From positions 1-9,188 of the forward strand of contig JALOPY010000065.1 in assembly GCA_025453735.1 (NCBI GenBank): a DNA stretch of 9,188 nucleotides, in the 5' to 3' direction. The first letter of the stretch is position 1; each line of letters opens with the position of its first letter. Below the pieces are notes generated by a model. The model saw only the letters and a program-made list of their open reading frames with translations. It was not told the origin of the DNA and did not search any database. Both the position numbers and the translations under genes were made by a program. Below, piece by piece: positions 1-7,472 of the stretch. This DNA comes from a bacterium (GTDB lineage: Bacteria; Zhuqueibacterota; Zhuqueibacteria; Thermofontimicrobiales; Thermofontimicrobiaceae).

Positions 1-2072
1 AATTTATTACCACTGCAATTGACGAAGTGAAACAATCGGCATTGATTGGAATTATCCTGGCAGTCCTGATTCTCTATGTTTTCCTACGTCGCGTTGGCGT
101 TACCGCAATTATCAGCATTGCCATCCCGATTTCGATCGTCGCAACGTTCAACCTGATGTACTTTAAAGGGCTCACTTTAAACATTATGACGCTGGGCGGA
201 TTGGCGCTTGGCGCGGGTATGCTCGTGGACAACGCGATCGTGGTGATGGAAAATATTTTTCGCAACCTGGAATCGGGCATGTCCTTAAAAGAGGCCTCGG
301 TTCAGGGTACCGCCCAGGTGAGCGGAGCTATTACATCTTCCACGCTTACCACGATTATTGTTTTTCTGCCGATAGTATTCCTTCATGGCGCGGCAGGAGA
401 ACTTTTCAAAGATCAAGCCTGGACCGTAGCATTTTCGTTGCTATCATCGCTCGTTGTGGCAGTGCTTGTCATTCCCATGCTGAGCAATCGTTTTTTGCAG
501 ACAACGCCCAGCACATCACGTCGCCAGTCAATCCAATTTTCGGGATATGGCGAGTTCTTATCAAAGGTGCTCGATAGAAAATGGCTCGTCATTCTTGCGT
601 CACTTGTCGCCATCGCTGTTGCTGTGTTGTTAATCCCGATTGTGGGCAGTGAGTTTATTCCGAAAACCGATTCAACTGAATTTTCGATCGACATCACGCT
701 GCCGGAAGGCACTGAATTGCGACGGACTGAAGCAACTGTCGCTAATATTGAAGCGCTTATCCGTGAAGCGGCAGGCACCGATATCGAAACGATTTACAGC
801 AAAATAGGTCCATCTGCAACAATCACCGGAGATCAGAGCTCGATATTCGAAGATGAAAATACGGCAATCATGAAAATTATTCTGAAAGCGAATACCGCGG
901 TAGCATCTGATAAAATCATTAATCGTATTGCCGCAATTTTGGATGACATCCCCGACCTGGAAACCAAATTTGTCCAGGAACAAACTGCATTGCAGACCAC
1001 GCTTGGCACCGAAACAGCGCCAATTGTTGTCGAAGTAAAAGGGGAAGACCTGGAGATCATCCAAATCTTGGCCGACCAGGTGAAACAGCAGTTGCAAACG
1101 ATGCCGGAATTATTTAACTTCGAGTCGAGTTTTGATGAAGGGCGCCCTGAAGTGAACGTCGTGCTGGATCGCGTGAAAGCGGGAATTTATAATGTCAGCA
1201 TCGAAAATATCAGCTCTCAGTTGCAGGATCAATTAATGGGACGAAATGCTGGTGAATGGGAAACTGAGGGCGAATTGCAGGACATAACAATCAAGCTTCC
1301 TTACCTCAGCGTCGGTCAATTAGAAGACATTACGATTGAAAGCGGGAGTCAAAAAATACGCTTGAGCGAGTTGGCTGATATTCGGATGTCCGCCGCGCCA
1401 AAAGAAATCAATCGCAACAATCAGGTGCGGGTTGGCAAAGTGACTGCCCACATTAATTCTGATAAACCATTCGATCATATCGTCAAAGCGATAGAAACAC
1501 GAGTCAACAAAATTGATTTTCCGCCTGAATATCAATACCAGATTACCGGCGAAGAGCAATTGCGCAAGGAAGCCTTCCAGAATTTGAAATTTGCGCTCAT
1601 TCTTTCGATTATTCTCGTCTATATGGTACTGGCTTCCCAGTTTGAATCCCTGGTCCATCCTTTTACAATTTTGTTCACGATTCCCTTAGCCGGTGTCGGA
1701 GCAATTTTTGCTTTTTTCATCTTTGGAAAAGCCTTGAATATTATGGCGTATATTGGAATCATCATGCTGGCGGGAATCGCGGTAAATGATTCCATTATTT
1801 TTGTCGATGCCATCAACCAGCTTCGCAGGGAAGGTGTGCCATTGCGCGCAGCGATTATCGAAGCCGGACAGCGCAGAATCCGCCCGATCATCATGACCAG
1901 TTTGACAACTATTTTGGCGCTATTGCCACTCACACTTGGCTTTGGCGAAGGAGCGGCGCTGCGCTCGCCTATGGCGCTGGCAGTTATTGGGGGACTGATT
2001 ACATCGACAATTTTGACACTGATCGTGATCCCCTGTGTCTATTTGGTGTTGGATCAGTTGCGAAAAGTGTGA
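1..2072 (+). CDS. RND efflux permease (HAE1/AcrB-like), 5' truncated by window edge
   Basis: Inner-membrane proton-driven export permease of the RND superfamily, normally a trimer working with a periplasmic adaptor and an outer-membrane channel. The frame is open from base 3, reading FITTAIDEVKQSA; the GTG at 27 is internal, not a start. By comparison with AcrB about 330 N-terminal residues are missing. Visible in order: TM2-TM6; the TM4 motif GMLVDNAIVVMEN with its Asp at 228-230 (AcrB D407 position; the next residue is Asn, not D408); TM7 near 579-650; the second periplasmic porter half; then TM8-TM12. The TM10 motif AVNDSIIFVDA at 1779-1811 has Asn where AcrB has K940, and RIRPIIMTS keeps the TM11 Arg and Thr. 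The sequence ends just after TM12 at residues LDQLRKV. A second RND gene follows after a 144-bp gap. Family assignment is secure; the substrate cannot be told. Confidence 0.95.
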   Translation, partial: FITTAIDEVKQSALIGIILAVLILYVFLRRVGVTAIISIAIPISIVATFNLMYFKGLTLNIMTLGGLALGAGMLVDNAIVVMENIFRNLESGMSLKEASVQGTAQVSGAITSSTLTTIIVFLPIVFLHGAAGELFKDQAWTVAFSLLSSLVVAVLVIPMLSNRFLQTTPSTSRRQSIQFSGYGEFLSKVLDRKWLVILASLVAIAVAVLLIPIVGSEFIPKTDSTEFSIDITLPEGTELRRTEATVANIEALIREAAGTDIETIYSKIGPSATITGDQSSIFEDENTAIMKIILKANTAVASDKIINRIAAILDDIPDLETKFVQEQTALQTTLGTETAPIVVEVKGEDLEIIQILADQVKQQLQTMPELFNFESSFDEGRPEVNVVLDRVKAGIYNVSIENISSQLQDQLMGRNAGEWETEGELQDITIKLPYLSVGQLEDITIESGSQKIRLSELADIRMSAAPKEINRNNQVRVGKVTAHINSDKPFDHIVKAIETRVNKIDFPPEYQYQITGEEQLRKEAFQNLKFALILSIILVYMVLASQFESLVHPFTILFTIPLAGVGAIFAFFIFGKALNIMAYIGIIMLAGIAVNDSIIFVDAINQLRREGVPLRAAIIEAGQRRIRPIIMTSLTTILALLPLTLGFGEGAALRSPMALAVIGGLITSTILTLIVIPCVYLVLDQLRKV

Positions 2073-2080
2073 AACAGCAG

Positions 2081-2172
2081 ATGTCAAAAGTGAAAAGTGA
2101 AAAAAAGATTTTCTTGTCATTTTTTTTATGTCGCCATTTCACGTTTGCCATTTCACGTTTCACGTTTGCCGT
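2081..2172. repeat. Inverted plus tandem repeat between the two RND genes
   Basis: The segments 2081-2102 and 2151-2172 are inverted copies matching at 18 of 22 positions; the core 2090-2102 against 2151-2163 matches 12 of 13. Inside the right half, the 14-bp unit gccatttcacgttt occurs twice head to tail (2133-2146, 2147-2160), followed by a partial copy to 2170. A T-rich stretch (2119-2127) lies in the loop. The repeat shows that the frame upstream of 2217, although open back to a GTG at 2097, is not part of the downstream gene. Function unknown; it may be a decayed mobile repeat or a weak hairpin in the mRNA. Confidence 0.7.
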
Positions 2173-2216
2173 ATCACATTTTAGATCTTGAAAAATATCT
2201 GTTGGAATCAAAAAAT

Positions 2217-5200
2217 ATGAACGTTATCAAATTCGTTATCAATCGAAAAACCTTTATTAGTATGCTGTTCATTGGATTGGTGCTGCTGGGATATATTTCC
2301 TACAAACAATTACCCGTGGAGCTGTTCCCGAGCGCCGAGCTTCCGTTCCTCATCGTGAACGTGAACGGCGTCCGGGAGATGGATCCTGAATACATGGAAA
2401 AACAGGCGGTAATTCCCCTGGAAGGCGCCATCAGCACCCTCGAAGGTATCGATAAAATTGAATCCTTTGTTGACCGTCGCAGCGGCAGGCTCATGGTTTA
2501 TTATAACCAGAAAGTCAAGATCAAATATGCGTACTTGAAACTCCAGGAACAGGTAAATATCATCAAAACCTCATTGGGTGATGAATTTTTCGTCAATGTT
2601 TTCAAAATCGACACCGAACAACTTTCCAATATGTTTATGTCGCTGCAAATCAGAGGCAGCGGCGGTGTCAATCGTATTCGCAACGTCGTCGATCAAAAAA
2701 TCGTCAGGGAATTGGAAAATATCGACGGTATCGCCAATTTAGAAGTCTATGGAGGACAACAAAAATCCGTTGAAATTATTCTGAATGAACAAGCCTGTCG
2801 CGCCCACAATATCACGACTGCCCAGATCCGAACATTGATCGCCCAAAACAGCCAGAGCAAAGCCTTTGTCGGGCAGGTTTACGAACAAGACAAACATTAT
2901 TTTGTAAATCTCCTGGCTGAATATACCGATGTGCGTGACCTGGAAAATATTGTCGTCAGGCAACAGGGACCGGTTCTGTTGAAAGATGTCGCCCAGGTAA
3001 ATGTCGGGGTCAAAGAAGAAACATCGATCAGCCGGGTCAATGGGCTGGAATCGATTTCAATTCAGTTGGTTCGGGATACCCAGGTCAATTTGATCGAGCT
3101 CTCTCATACAGCTCGATCCGTCATTGATCGGCTGAATAAAACATTAACGAACGATGACATCGAGATCGTTATCCAGAGCGATGTTGCAGAGGATATGGAA
3201 AAAAATATTGACCTGATTATCCAGCTTGCCATCATCGGAGGCATACTAGCGATCATTATTCTCTGGATTTTTCTGAAAAATCTGCGCATGGCTGCAGTCA
3301 TCTCGCTGGCGATTCCCATTTCAGTTTTTACCGCGTTCAACTTCTTTTATGCATCCGATATCTCGCTGAACAGCCTGACACTGGTTGGAATGGCGCTTGC
3401 CGTTGGCATGTTGGTGGATAATAGCGTGGTGGTTCTGGAAAACATCTATCGCCTTGCCTCCGGCCGAAAAGATATTAATACAGCAGTAATCCAGGGGACT
3501 TATGAAGTGTGGCGATCTATTTTTGCTGCAACAATTACGACGGTTGCTGTGTTCCTGCCTTTCGTCTTCGCATCCGATTTTATCGTGCGAACCATCGGTC
3601 GTCATATCGGCGTTTCAATTATTTCTACGCTATTGGTTTCTCTGTCCGTTGCATTGTTGTTGATCCCAATGGTCACCCATTTTTTCCTGGTTCGGTATCG
3701 TGACCAGGATGCCAGCGCATTGAATTTCAATATCGTTTCACCCAAGAATCGATTGCTGCAAATTTATCGGGTCATCTTGAAAGCGACGATAAGGTTTCCG
3801 GTCCGAACGATTATCCTTGCAGTTATCTTGTTTATGGCAAGCCTTCTCATCTCAATCGCCGTGAGTGTCAATGTTTCCCGTGAGGTTGAGACAACAGATT
3901 TCAATCTCTATGTAACGATGCCCCGCGGTGCAACGCTGGAGTCAACTGATTTAGTTGTCGCCGAACTGGAGGAACGATTGTCCGGCATTGAAGAAAAACA
4001 GGACGTTGTCAGCAATATCAATGAAGAAGAAGGAATCATCAGCATTAAATTAAAAGATAATTTTGAAAAAATCAAAGGCAGAACCGTTGCGCAGGTAAAA
4101 AGCGATATTCAGAAACGAATCGAGAACTTCAATGCCGCAGAAGTCAGTTTTGAGCAACCAACCGCCAGTAGCCGATTCCGCGGTGGATTGGGCGGAAATC
4201 CTGGCGGCGGAATGGAGCGAATGTTAGGAATCGGCGCCCAAACTGAAAAAGTCGTCATCAAAGGAAGTAACTTTGATATCATGCGAAATATGGCTGGAGA
4301 CATCCAGGATTACCTGGAAGAACTCTCGTCCATTAACTCTGTCAGGCTCAACATCGCTGATGATCGTCCTGAAATTCATTTGCTGTTCGACTCGGAATTA
4401 TTGAGCCATTACAATATCTCTTTAAATACCATCGCATCCGAGCTGGGAGGTTTTCAAAACGAAATTTCCTCTGGTTTAAAATATAAGCAAGGCACTGACG
4501 AATATGATATTATTATTCGCAATGAAGACTTAACCGACAAAACCATCGATGACCTGAGAATTTTGCCAATACCCTCTCAGTCAGGTGGGACTTTTGAATT
4601 GGAGCAACTGAGTCGAATCATCTATTCTTCCGGGAAATCGGGAATCAATCGGGTCAACCAGGAGAAGCAGATTGAAATTAGCTACCAGTTTTTATCTGAA
4701 GTGAATGATTCCAAGAGTTTGCTGGATGCATCGAGAGCTGAAGTGGACCAGGTCGTCGCCAGCATCAATGTTCCTCCCGGAATTGCGATCGAAGTGGTTC
4801 ACGATGAAACTGATTTTGGAGAATATGTATTTCTTATCATCGCTGCCTTTATTCTGATTTATATGATTCTCGCATCTGTTTTCGAATCACTGTGGCAGCC
4901 ATTTGTGATCATGTTCACCATTCCATTAGCGGCAATAGGATCATTCTGGGCATTGATTTTTACCGGGAATTCCTTGCTCAATGCCAATACATTAACCGGA
5001 TTTCTAATTCTGCTGGGTGTCGTTGTCAACAACGGAATCATCCTCATCGATTACACCCGAATTTTAAGACAGCGGGGCTTTAATCGCTCAAGAGCCCTGA
5101 TCATGGCGGGACAGGCGCGGGTGCGTCCCATAATAATTACCGCTTTCACAACAATTGTCGCCATGTTTCCCCTGGCAATGGGCAAAGCCGAATATGTCAC

Positions 5201-5507
5201 ACGCATCGGCGCTCCCTTTGCAATCACGGTGATCGGGGGATTGACGGTGAGCACATTGTTTACCCTTATTTTTATTCCAACTGTCTATTCAGGATTGGAA
5301 ACAGCATTAGAATGGATTAGAAAATTAAACTGGAAAATCAAGCTGATTCAACTGGCGCTATTGATCGCGGGACTGATTTTGATTTATTTCAATGTCGATA
5401 GCTGGCTCTGGAAAATTTTCGATATGTTTGCTTTAGTCATGTTGATTCCTGCAACGACATATTTTGTGATGACCAGCTTGCGCCAGGCAAAGTCGGAAAT
5501 CTTATAA
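2217..5507 (+). CDS. RND efflux permease (HAE1/AcrB-like) with C-terminal membrane extension
   Basis: Complete second RND permease, 1096 residues from the ATG at 2217. That start gives a typical RND N-terminus (MNVIKFVINRKTFISML) and puts the TM4 Asp at residue 401, close to AcrB D407; a GTG at 2097 would add 40 residues translated from repeat DNA. A weak GGA lies about 10 bases upstream. Domains: TM1; porter domain; TM2-TM6 with GMLVDNSVVVLEN; TM7; a second porter domain with a glycine-rich loop (GGLGGNPGGGM, about residues 656-666); TM8-TM12. TM10 reads GVVVNNGIILIDY, with Asn938 at the AcrB K940 position, and TM11 has RVRPIIITA. After TM12, residues 1029-1096 form an extension with two further hydrophobic segments (about 1043-1060 and 1068-1088), giving 14 rather than 12. 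It probably shares a transcript, and perhaps a mixed trimer as in MdtBC, with the upstream RND protein. Substrate unknown. Confidence 0.95.
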   Translation: MNVIKFVINRKTFISMLFIGLVLLGYISYKQLPVELFPSAELPFLIVNVNGVREMDPEYMEKQAVIPLEGAISTLEGIDKIESFVDRRSGRLMVYYNQKVKIKYAYLKLQEQVNIIKTSLGDEFFVNVFKIDTEQLSNMFMSLQIRGSGGVNRIRNVVDQKIVRELENIDGIANLEVYGGQQKSVEIILNEQACRAHNITTAQIRTLIAQNSQSKAFVGQVYEQDKHYFVNLLAEYTDVRDLENIVVRQQGPVLLKDVAQVNVGVKEETSISRVNGLESISIQLVRDTQVNLIELSHTARSVIDRLNKTLTNDDIEIVIQSDVAEDMEKNIDLIIQLAIIGGILAIIILWIFLKNLRMAAVISLAIPISVFTAFNFFYASDISLNSLTLVGMALAVGMLVDNSVVVLENIYRLASGRKDINTAVIQGTYEVWRSIFAATITTVAVFLPFVFASDFIVRTIGRHIGVSIISTLLVSLSVALLLIPMVTHFFLVRYRDQDASALNFNIVSPKNRLLQIYRVILKATIRFPVRTIILAVILFMASLLISIAVSVNVSREVETTDFNLYVTMPRGATLESTDLVVAELEERLSGIEEKQDVVSNINEEEGIISIKLKDNFEKIKGRTVAQVKSDIQKRIENFNAAEVSFEQPTASSRFRGGLGGNPGGGMERMLGIGAQTEKVVIKGSNFDIMRNMAGDIQDYLEELSSINSVRLNIADDRPEIHLLFDSELLSHYNISLNTIASELGGFQNEISSGLKYKQGTDEYDIIIRNEDLTDKTIDDLRILPIPSQSGGTFELEQLSRIIYSSGKSGINRVNQEKQIEISYQFLSEVNDSKSLLDASRAEVDQVVASINVPPGIAIEVVHDETDFGEYVFLIIAAFILIYMILASVFESLWQPFVIMFTIPLAAIGSFWALIFTGNSLLNANTLTGFLILLGVVVNNGIILIDYTRILRQRGFNRSRALIMAGQARVRPIIITAFTTIVAMFPLAMGKAEYVTRIGAPFAITVIGGLTVSTLFTLIFIPTVYSGLETALEWIRKLNWKIKLIQLALLIAGLILIYFNVDSWLWKIFDMFALVMLIPATTYFVMTSLRQAKSEIL

Positions 5508-5578
5508 TCGAGCGAGTTACGGCAGCAACGTATTTAATTCCTAAATAGTAAAATCGTTGTACATTGGGTAAAGGTTTT

Positions 5579-5675
5579 ATAGAACGCGGATGACACTGAT
5601 GACGCGGATTTACGCAGATAAAAACCAGATGAAAATCCGCGAAGATCAGTGTAATCCGCGTCATCCGCGTTCTAT
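5579..5675. repeat. Long imperfect palindrome, REP-like interspersed element
   Basis: A 97-base element that folds back on itself with 31 Watson-Crick pairs and no mismatches within its stems. Outer stem 5579-5592 with 5662-5675 (14 bp), middle stem 5593-5600 with 5645-5652 (8 bp), inner stem 5603-5611 with 5633-5641 (9 bp), terminal loop 5612-5632. The only unpaired interior bases are 5601-5602 opposite 5642-5644, and a bulge at 5653-5661. The word gcggatt and its complement recur. Five T's follow at 5680-5684, so the transcript could end or stall here after the RND genes. Similar elements built on GCGGAT words are, from memory, scattered through many environmental bacterial genomes; copy number here cannot be seen. 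The rest of the gap (5508-5578) shows nothing recognisable. Confidence 0.8.
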
Positions 5676-5722
5676 GATCTTTTTGGTTCTGGCTTGTCCA
5701 GATTAGAATATGGTAGTTATTT

Positions 5723-7174
5723 ATGATGACAGCGACACACAACAAATCTAATGAACCATTGGTAATTAAAATTCAGCATATCGTAAAAATATATGAAGAG
5801 GATATGCGCTTCGTCAAAGAATGGAAACGAGGCAAAATCATCCAGCAAAAAGCCGGATTAACGAAAAGCTATTCATCCTGGCGCGAACTCGATGATTTTA
5901 TCTGGCAATTGCCCTTGCTGGGATTCCTGATTTATTTTATTTATTTTTATCTCCAGGCTGGCTTGTGGCAGTTTATCACCGCGCATATTCTCTATTTCTA
6001 TGTGTTTTTCCTATGGAAGCCAATCAGTCTGTACCTGGAAAATCATCTCAAGCACCACAACAATTTGATTCTATCCTGGATAAATCGCTGGTTTTATCGC
6101 GTATTTCTCTGGGGATTCCCATTGATCAATTTGATTATCTTTTATTTCAAATGGAAGAATATCACCATCCTGATATTTATCGCAATGGTGTGGTACCTGG
6201 CGTTGGCAATTTATGTCACATCGAATCGATTGCATCGCGACAGCGTGAACATCATGCGCCTTACTGGTAAATTTGCCGGGTTAAGAAAAAATTTCTACCG
6301 ATTGGTTCAAACGATTCCCATCATCGGTCGAAAAAAAGTCCCGTTTAAAGCACTCGATAGCGTTTCGCTCGAAATCGGCAGCGGAATGTTTGGCTTGTTG
6401 GGACCGAATGGCGCGGGCAAAACCACGCTCATGCGGATCATCTGCGGCATTCTGGAACAAACACGGGGGACAATTACGATAAATGGTATCAATTTAAAAG
6501 AGAAGCGCGAAGAGTTGCAAGGATTGATCGGTTACCTGCCACAGGAATTTGGCACGTATGAAAACATGACAGCTTACGAATTTCTCAGTTACCAGGCAAT
6601 TTTGAAGAACATTTATGACGTGGCGGAACGGGAAGATAGAATTAATTACGTCATTTCCGCAGTTCATCTCGATAAAAACCGGGATCAAAAAATCGGATCA
6701 TTCTCCGGCGGAATGAAACAGCGCATCGGCATTGCCCAGACGCTGCTGCATCTCCCACGAATATTAGTTGTGGACGAACCGACCGCAGGACTGGATCCGA
6801 GAGAGCGAATTCGCTTCCGCAATCTTCTGGTCGATCTCAGCCGGGAACGAATTGTGATTTTTTCAACGCATATCATCGAAGATATTTCCAGCTCATGCAA
6901 TCGGGTGGCAGTTCTCAACAGGGGCAAACTCTGCTACCTGGGCGATCCGCAGGAGATGGCAAAACTCGCAGAAGGCTATGCCTGGCAGTTCAATGTCCCT
7001 GCCAGTGAATTCGAAGCGACCGCCAAAGATCTCTGGATTGTTCATCACATGCGGGATGGCGATCAAATTCGGGTCCGATGTTTATCCCAGCAGCAACCGC
7101 ATCCTGACGCGCAACACGTACGACCGACTCTCGAAGATGCCTATTTGTGGTTGTTGAGAAAATCTGTTTGTTAA
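5723..7174 (+). CDS. ABC transporter ATPase with an inserted four-helix membrane domain
   Basis: ATP-binding subunit of an ABC-2-type exporter, 483 residues against roughly 230-310 for ordinary relatives. Residues 13-24 (LVIKIQHIVKIY) look like the first strand and A-loop Tyr of a nucleotide-binding domain. About 180 residues then intervene, with a charged stretch and four hydrophobic segments (about 62-79, 82-99, 125-142, 147-165). The domain resumes at 206 with VPFKALDSVSLEIGSG. All ATPase motifs follow: Walker A GPNGAGKTT (227-235), Q-loop Gln274 in YLPQEFGTYE, signature FSGGMKQR (327-334), Walker B ILVVDEPTAGLD (347-358, Glu352), H-loop His383 in STHIIED. A C-terminal accessory region covers about 415-480. 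The ATG at 5723 (or the adjacent one at 5726) lacks a clear ribosome site. The permease at 7473 is the likely partner. ATPase identity is certain; the role of the insert is unknown. Confidence 0.93.
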   Translation: MMTATHNKSNEPLVIKIQHIVKIYEEDMRFVKEWKRGKIIQQKAGLTKSYSSWRELDDFIWQLPLLGFLIYFIYFYLQAGLWQFITAHILYFYVFFLWKPISLYLENHLKHHNNLILSWINRWFYRVFLWGFPLINLIIFYFKWKNITILIFIAMVWYLALAIYVTSNRLHRDSVNIMRLTGKFAGLRKNFYRLVQTIPIIGRKKVPFKALDSVSLEIGSGMFGLLGPNGAGKTTLMRIICGILEQTRGTITINGINLKEKREELQGLIGYLPQEFGTYENMTAYEFLSYQAILKNIYDVAEREDRINYVISAVHLDKNRDQKIGSFSGGMKQRIGIAQTLLHLPRILVVDEPTAGLDPRERIRFRNLLVDLSRERIVIFSTHIIEDISSSCNRVAVLNRGKLCYLGDPQEMAKLAEGYAWQFNVPASEFEATAKDLWIVHHMRDGDQIRVRCLSQQQPHPDAQHVRPTLEDAYLWLLRKSVC

Positions 7175-7241
7175 AATCCCGCATGGCGCAAGAGTTGAAG
7201 AAGAAAATCCATTTGATTGGAGCAATCCCCAAAAGTTGGTA

Positions 7242-7391
7242 AAAACCGTTGAAACGGTTTTAAAGTGTTTCTTTGTTACTTTCAAACACCATGATAAATC
7301 ATGGTGCTAATTTAAAAACCATTGAATTAACACCACAATTTATTGTGGTGTTAATTGGTCATGAAATAAACAGGTAACTGCTTCAGCAGTT
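7242..7391. repeat. Array of four evenly spaced hairpins with 4-base loops
   Basis: Four perfect hairpins sit in a row between ATPase and permease. A: 7242-7249 with 7254-7261, 8 bp, loop TGAA. B: 7287-7294 with 7299-7306, 8 bp, loop TAAA. C: 7325-7338 with 7343-7356, 14 bp, loop TTTA. D: 7376-7381 with 7386-7391, 6 bp, loop TTCA. Their centres are 45, 44 and 43 bp apart. The stem sequences differ, so this is not a simple tandem repeat. Such imperfect palindromes resemble REP-like substrates of Y1 (HUH) transposases of the IS200/RAYT type, but no transposase is present in the window. In mRNA the hairpins could set the ratio of ATPase to permease. The rest of this 298-bp gap has no convincing gene. 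Confidence 0.8.
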
Positions 7392-7426
7392 TTGCAGTAT
7401 TAATGCCATATTCACCAAAATACCAA

Positions 7427-7450
7427 CTAGTGGGATTTGCGCCCCACTTG
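7427..7450. repeat. Hairpin just upstream of the permease ribosome site
   Basis: Bases 7427-7434 pair with 7443-7450 at 7 of 8 positions (core agtggg/cccact) around an 8-base loop. The hairpin ends 10 bases before the AGGA at 7461-7464 that serves the permease start at 7473. It differs from the four upstream hairpins in loop size and spacing. It could modulate translation or be the edge of the repeat array; no direct evidence for either. Confidence 0.45.
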
Positions 7451-7472
7451 ATCACAAAACAGGACTGAACTT

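Noticed and set aside
672..1097. Long minus-strand open frames inside the RND genes
   Set aside because: The plus-strand RND frames are unambiguous, with conserved motifs throughout; antisense openness is a by-product of codon use.
2097..2216. GTG start that would lengthen the second RND protein by 40 residues
   Set aside because: These residues come from tandem repeat DNA; the ATG at 2217 gives a typical RND N-terminus and the expected spacing to the TM4 Asp.
5683..5709. Possible promoter TTGGTT...TAGAAT before the ABC ATPase
   Set aside because: The spacer is only 15 bp and the -35 match is poor; chance matches of this quality are common in AT-rich gaps.
5437..5745. Minus-strand open frame of 102 codons across the RND-ABC gap
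   Set aside because: It is the translation of the palindromic element at 5579-5675 plus the ends of two real genes; composition is not protein-like and there is no ribosome site.
7183..7242. Tiny 19-codon open frame starting ATGGCGCAAG after the ATPase
   Set aside because: No ribosome site, no recognisable peptide, and it runs into the first hairpin of the array.
7082..7285. Minus-strand frames over the ATPase 3' end and the hairpin gap
   Set aside because: They are shadows of the ATPase coding sequence and show no family resemblance; no decayed transposase could be recognised in either strand of the gap.
7175..7472. CRISPR array suggested by regular spacing
   Set aside because: The four hairpins have different stem sequences, so there is no constant repeat and no spacer pattern; no cas gene is present.
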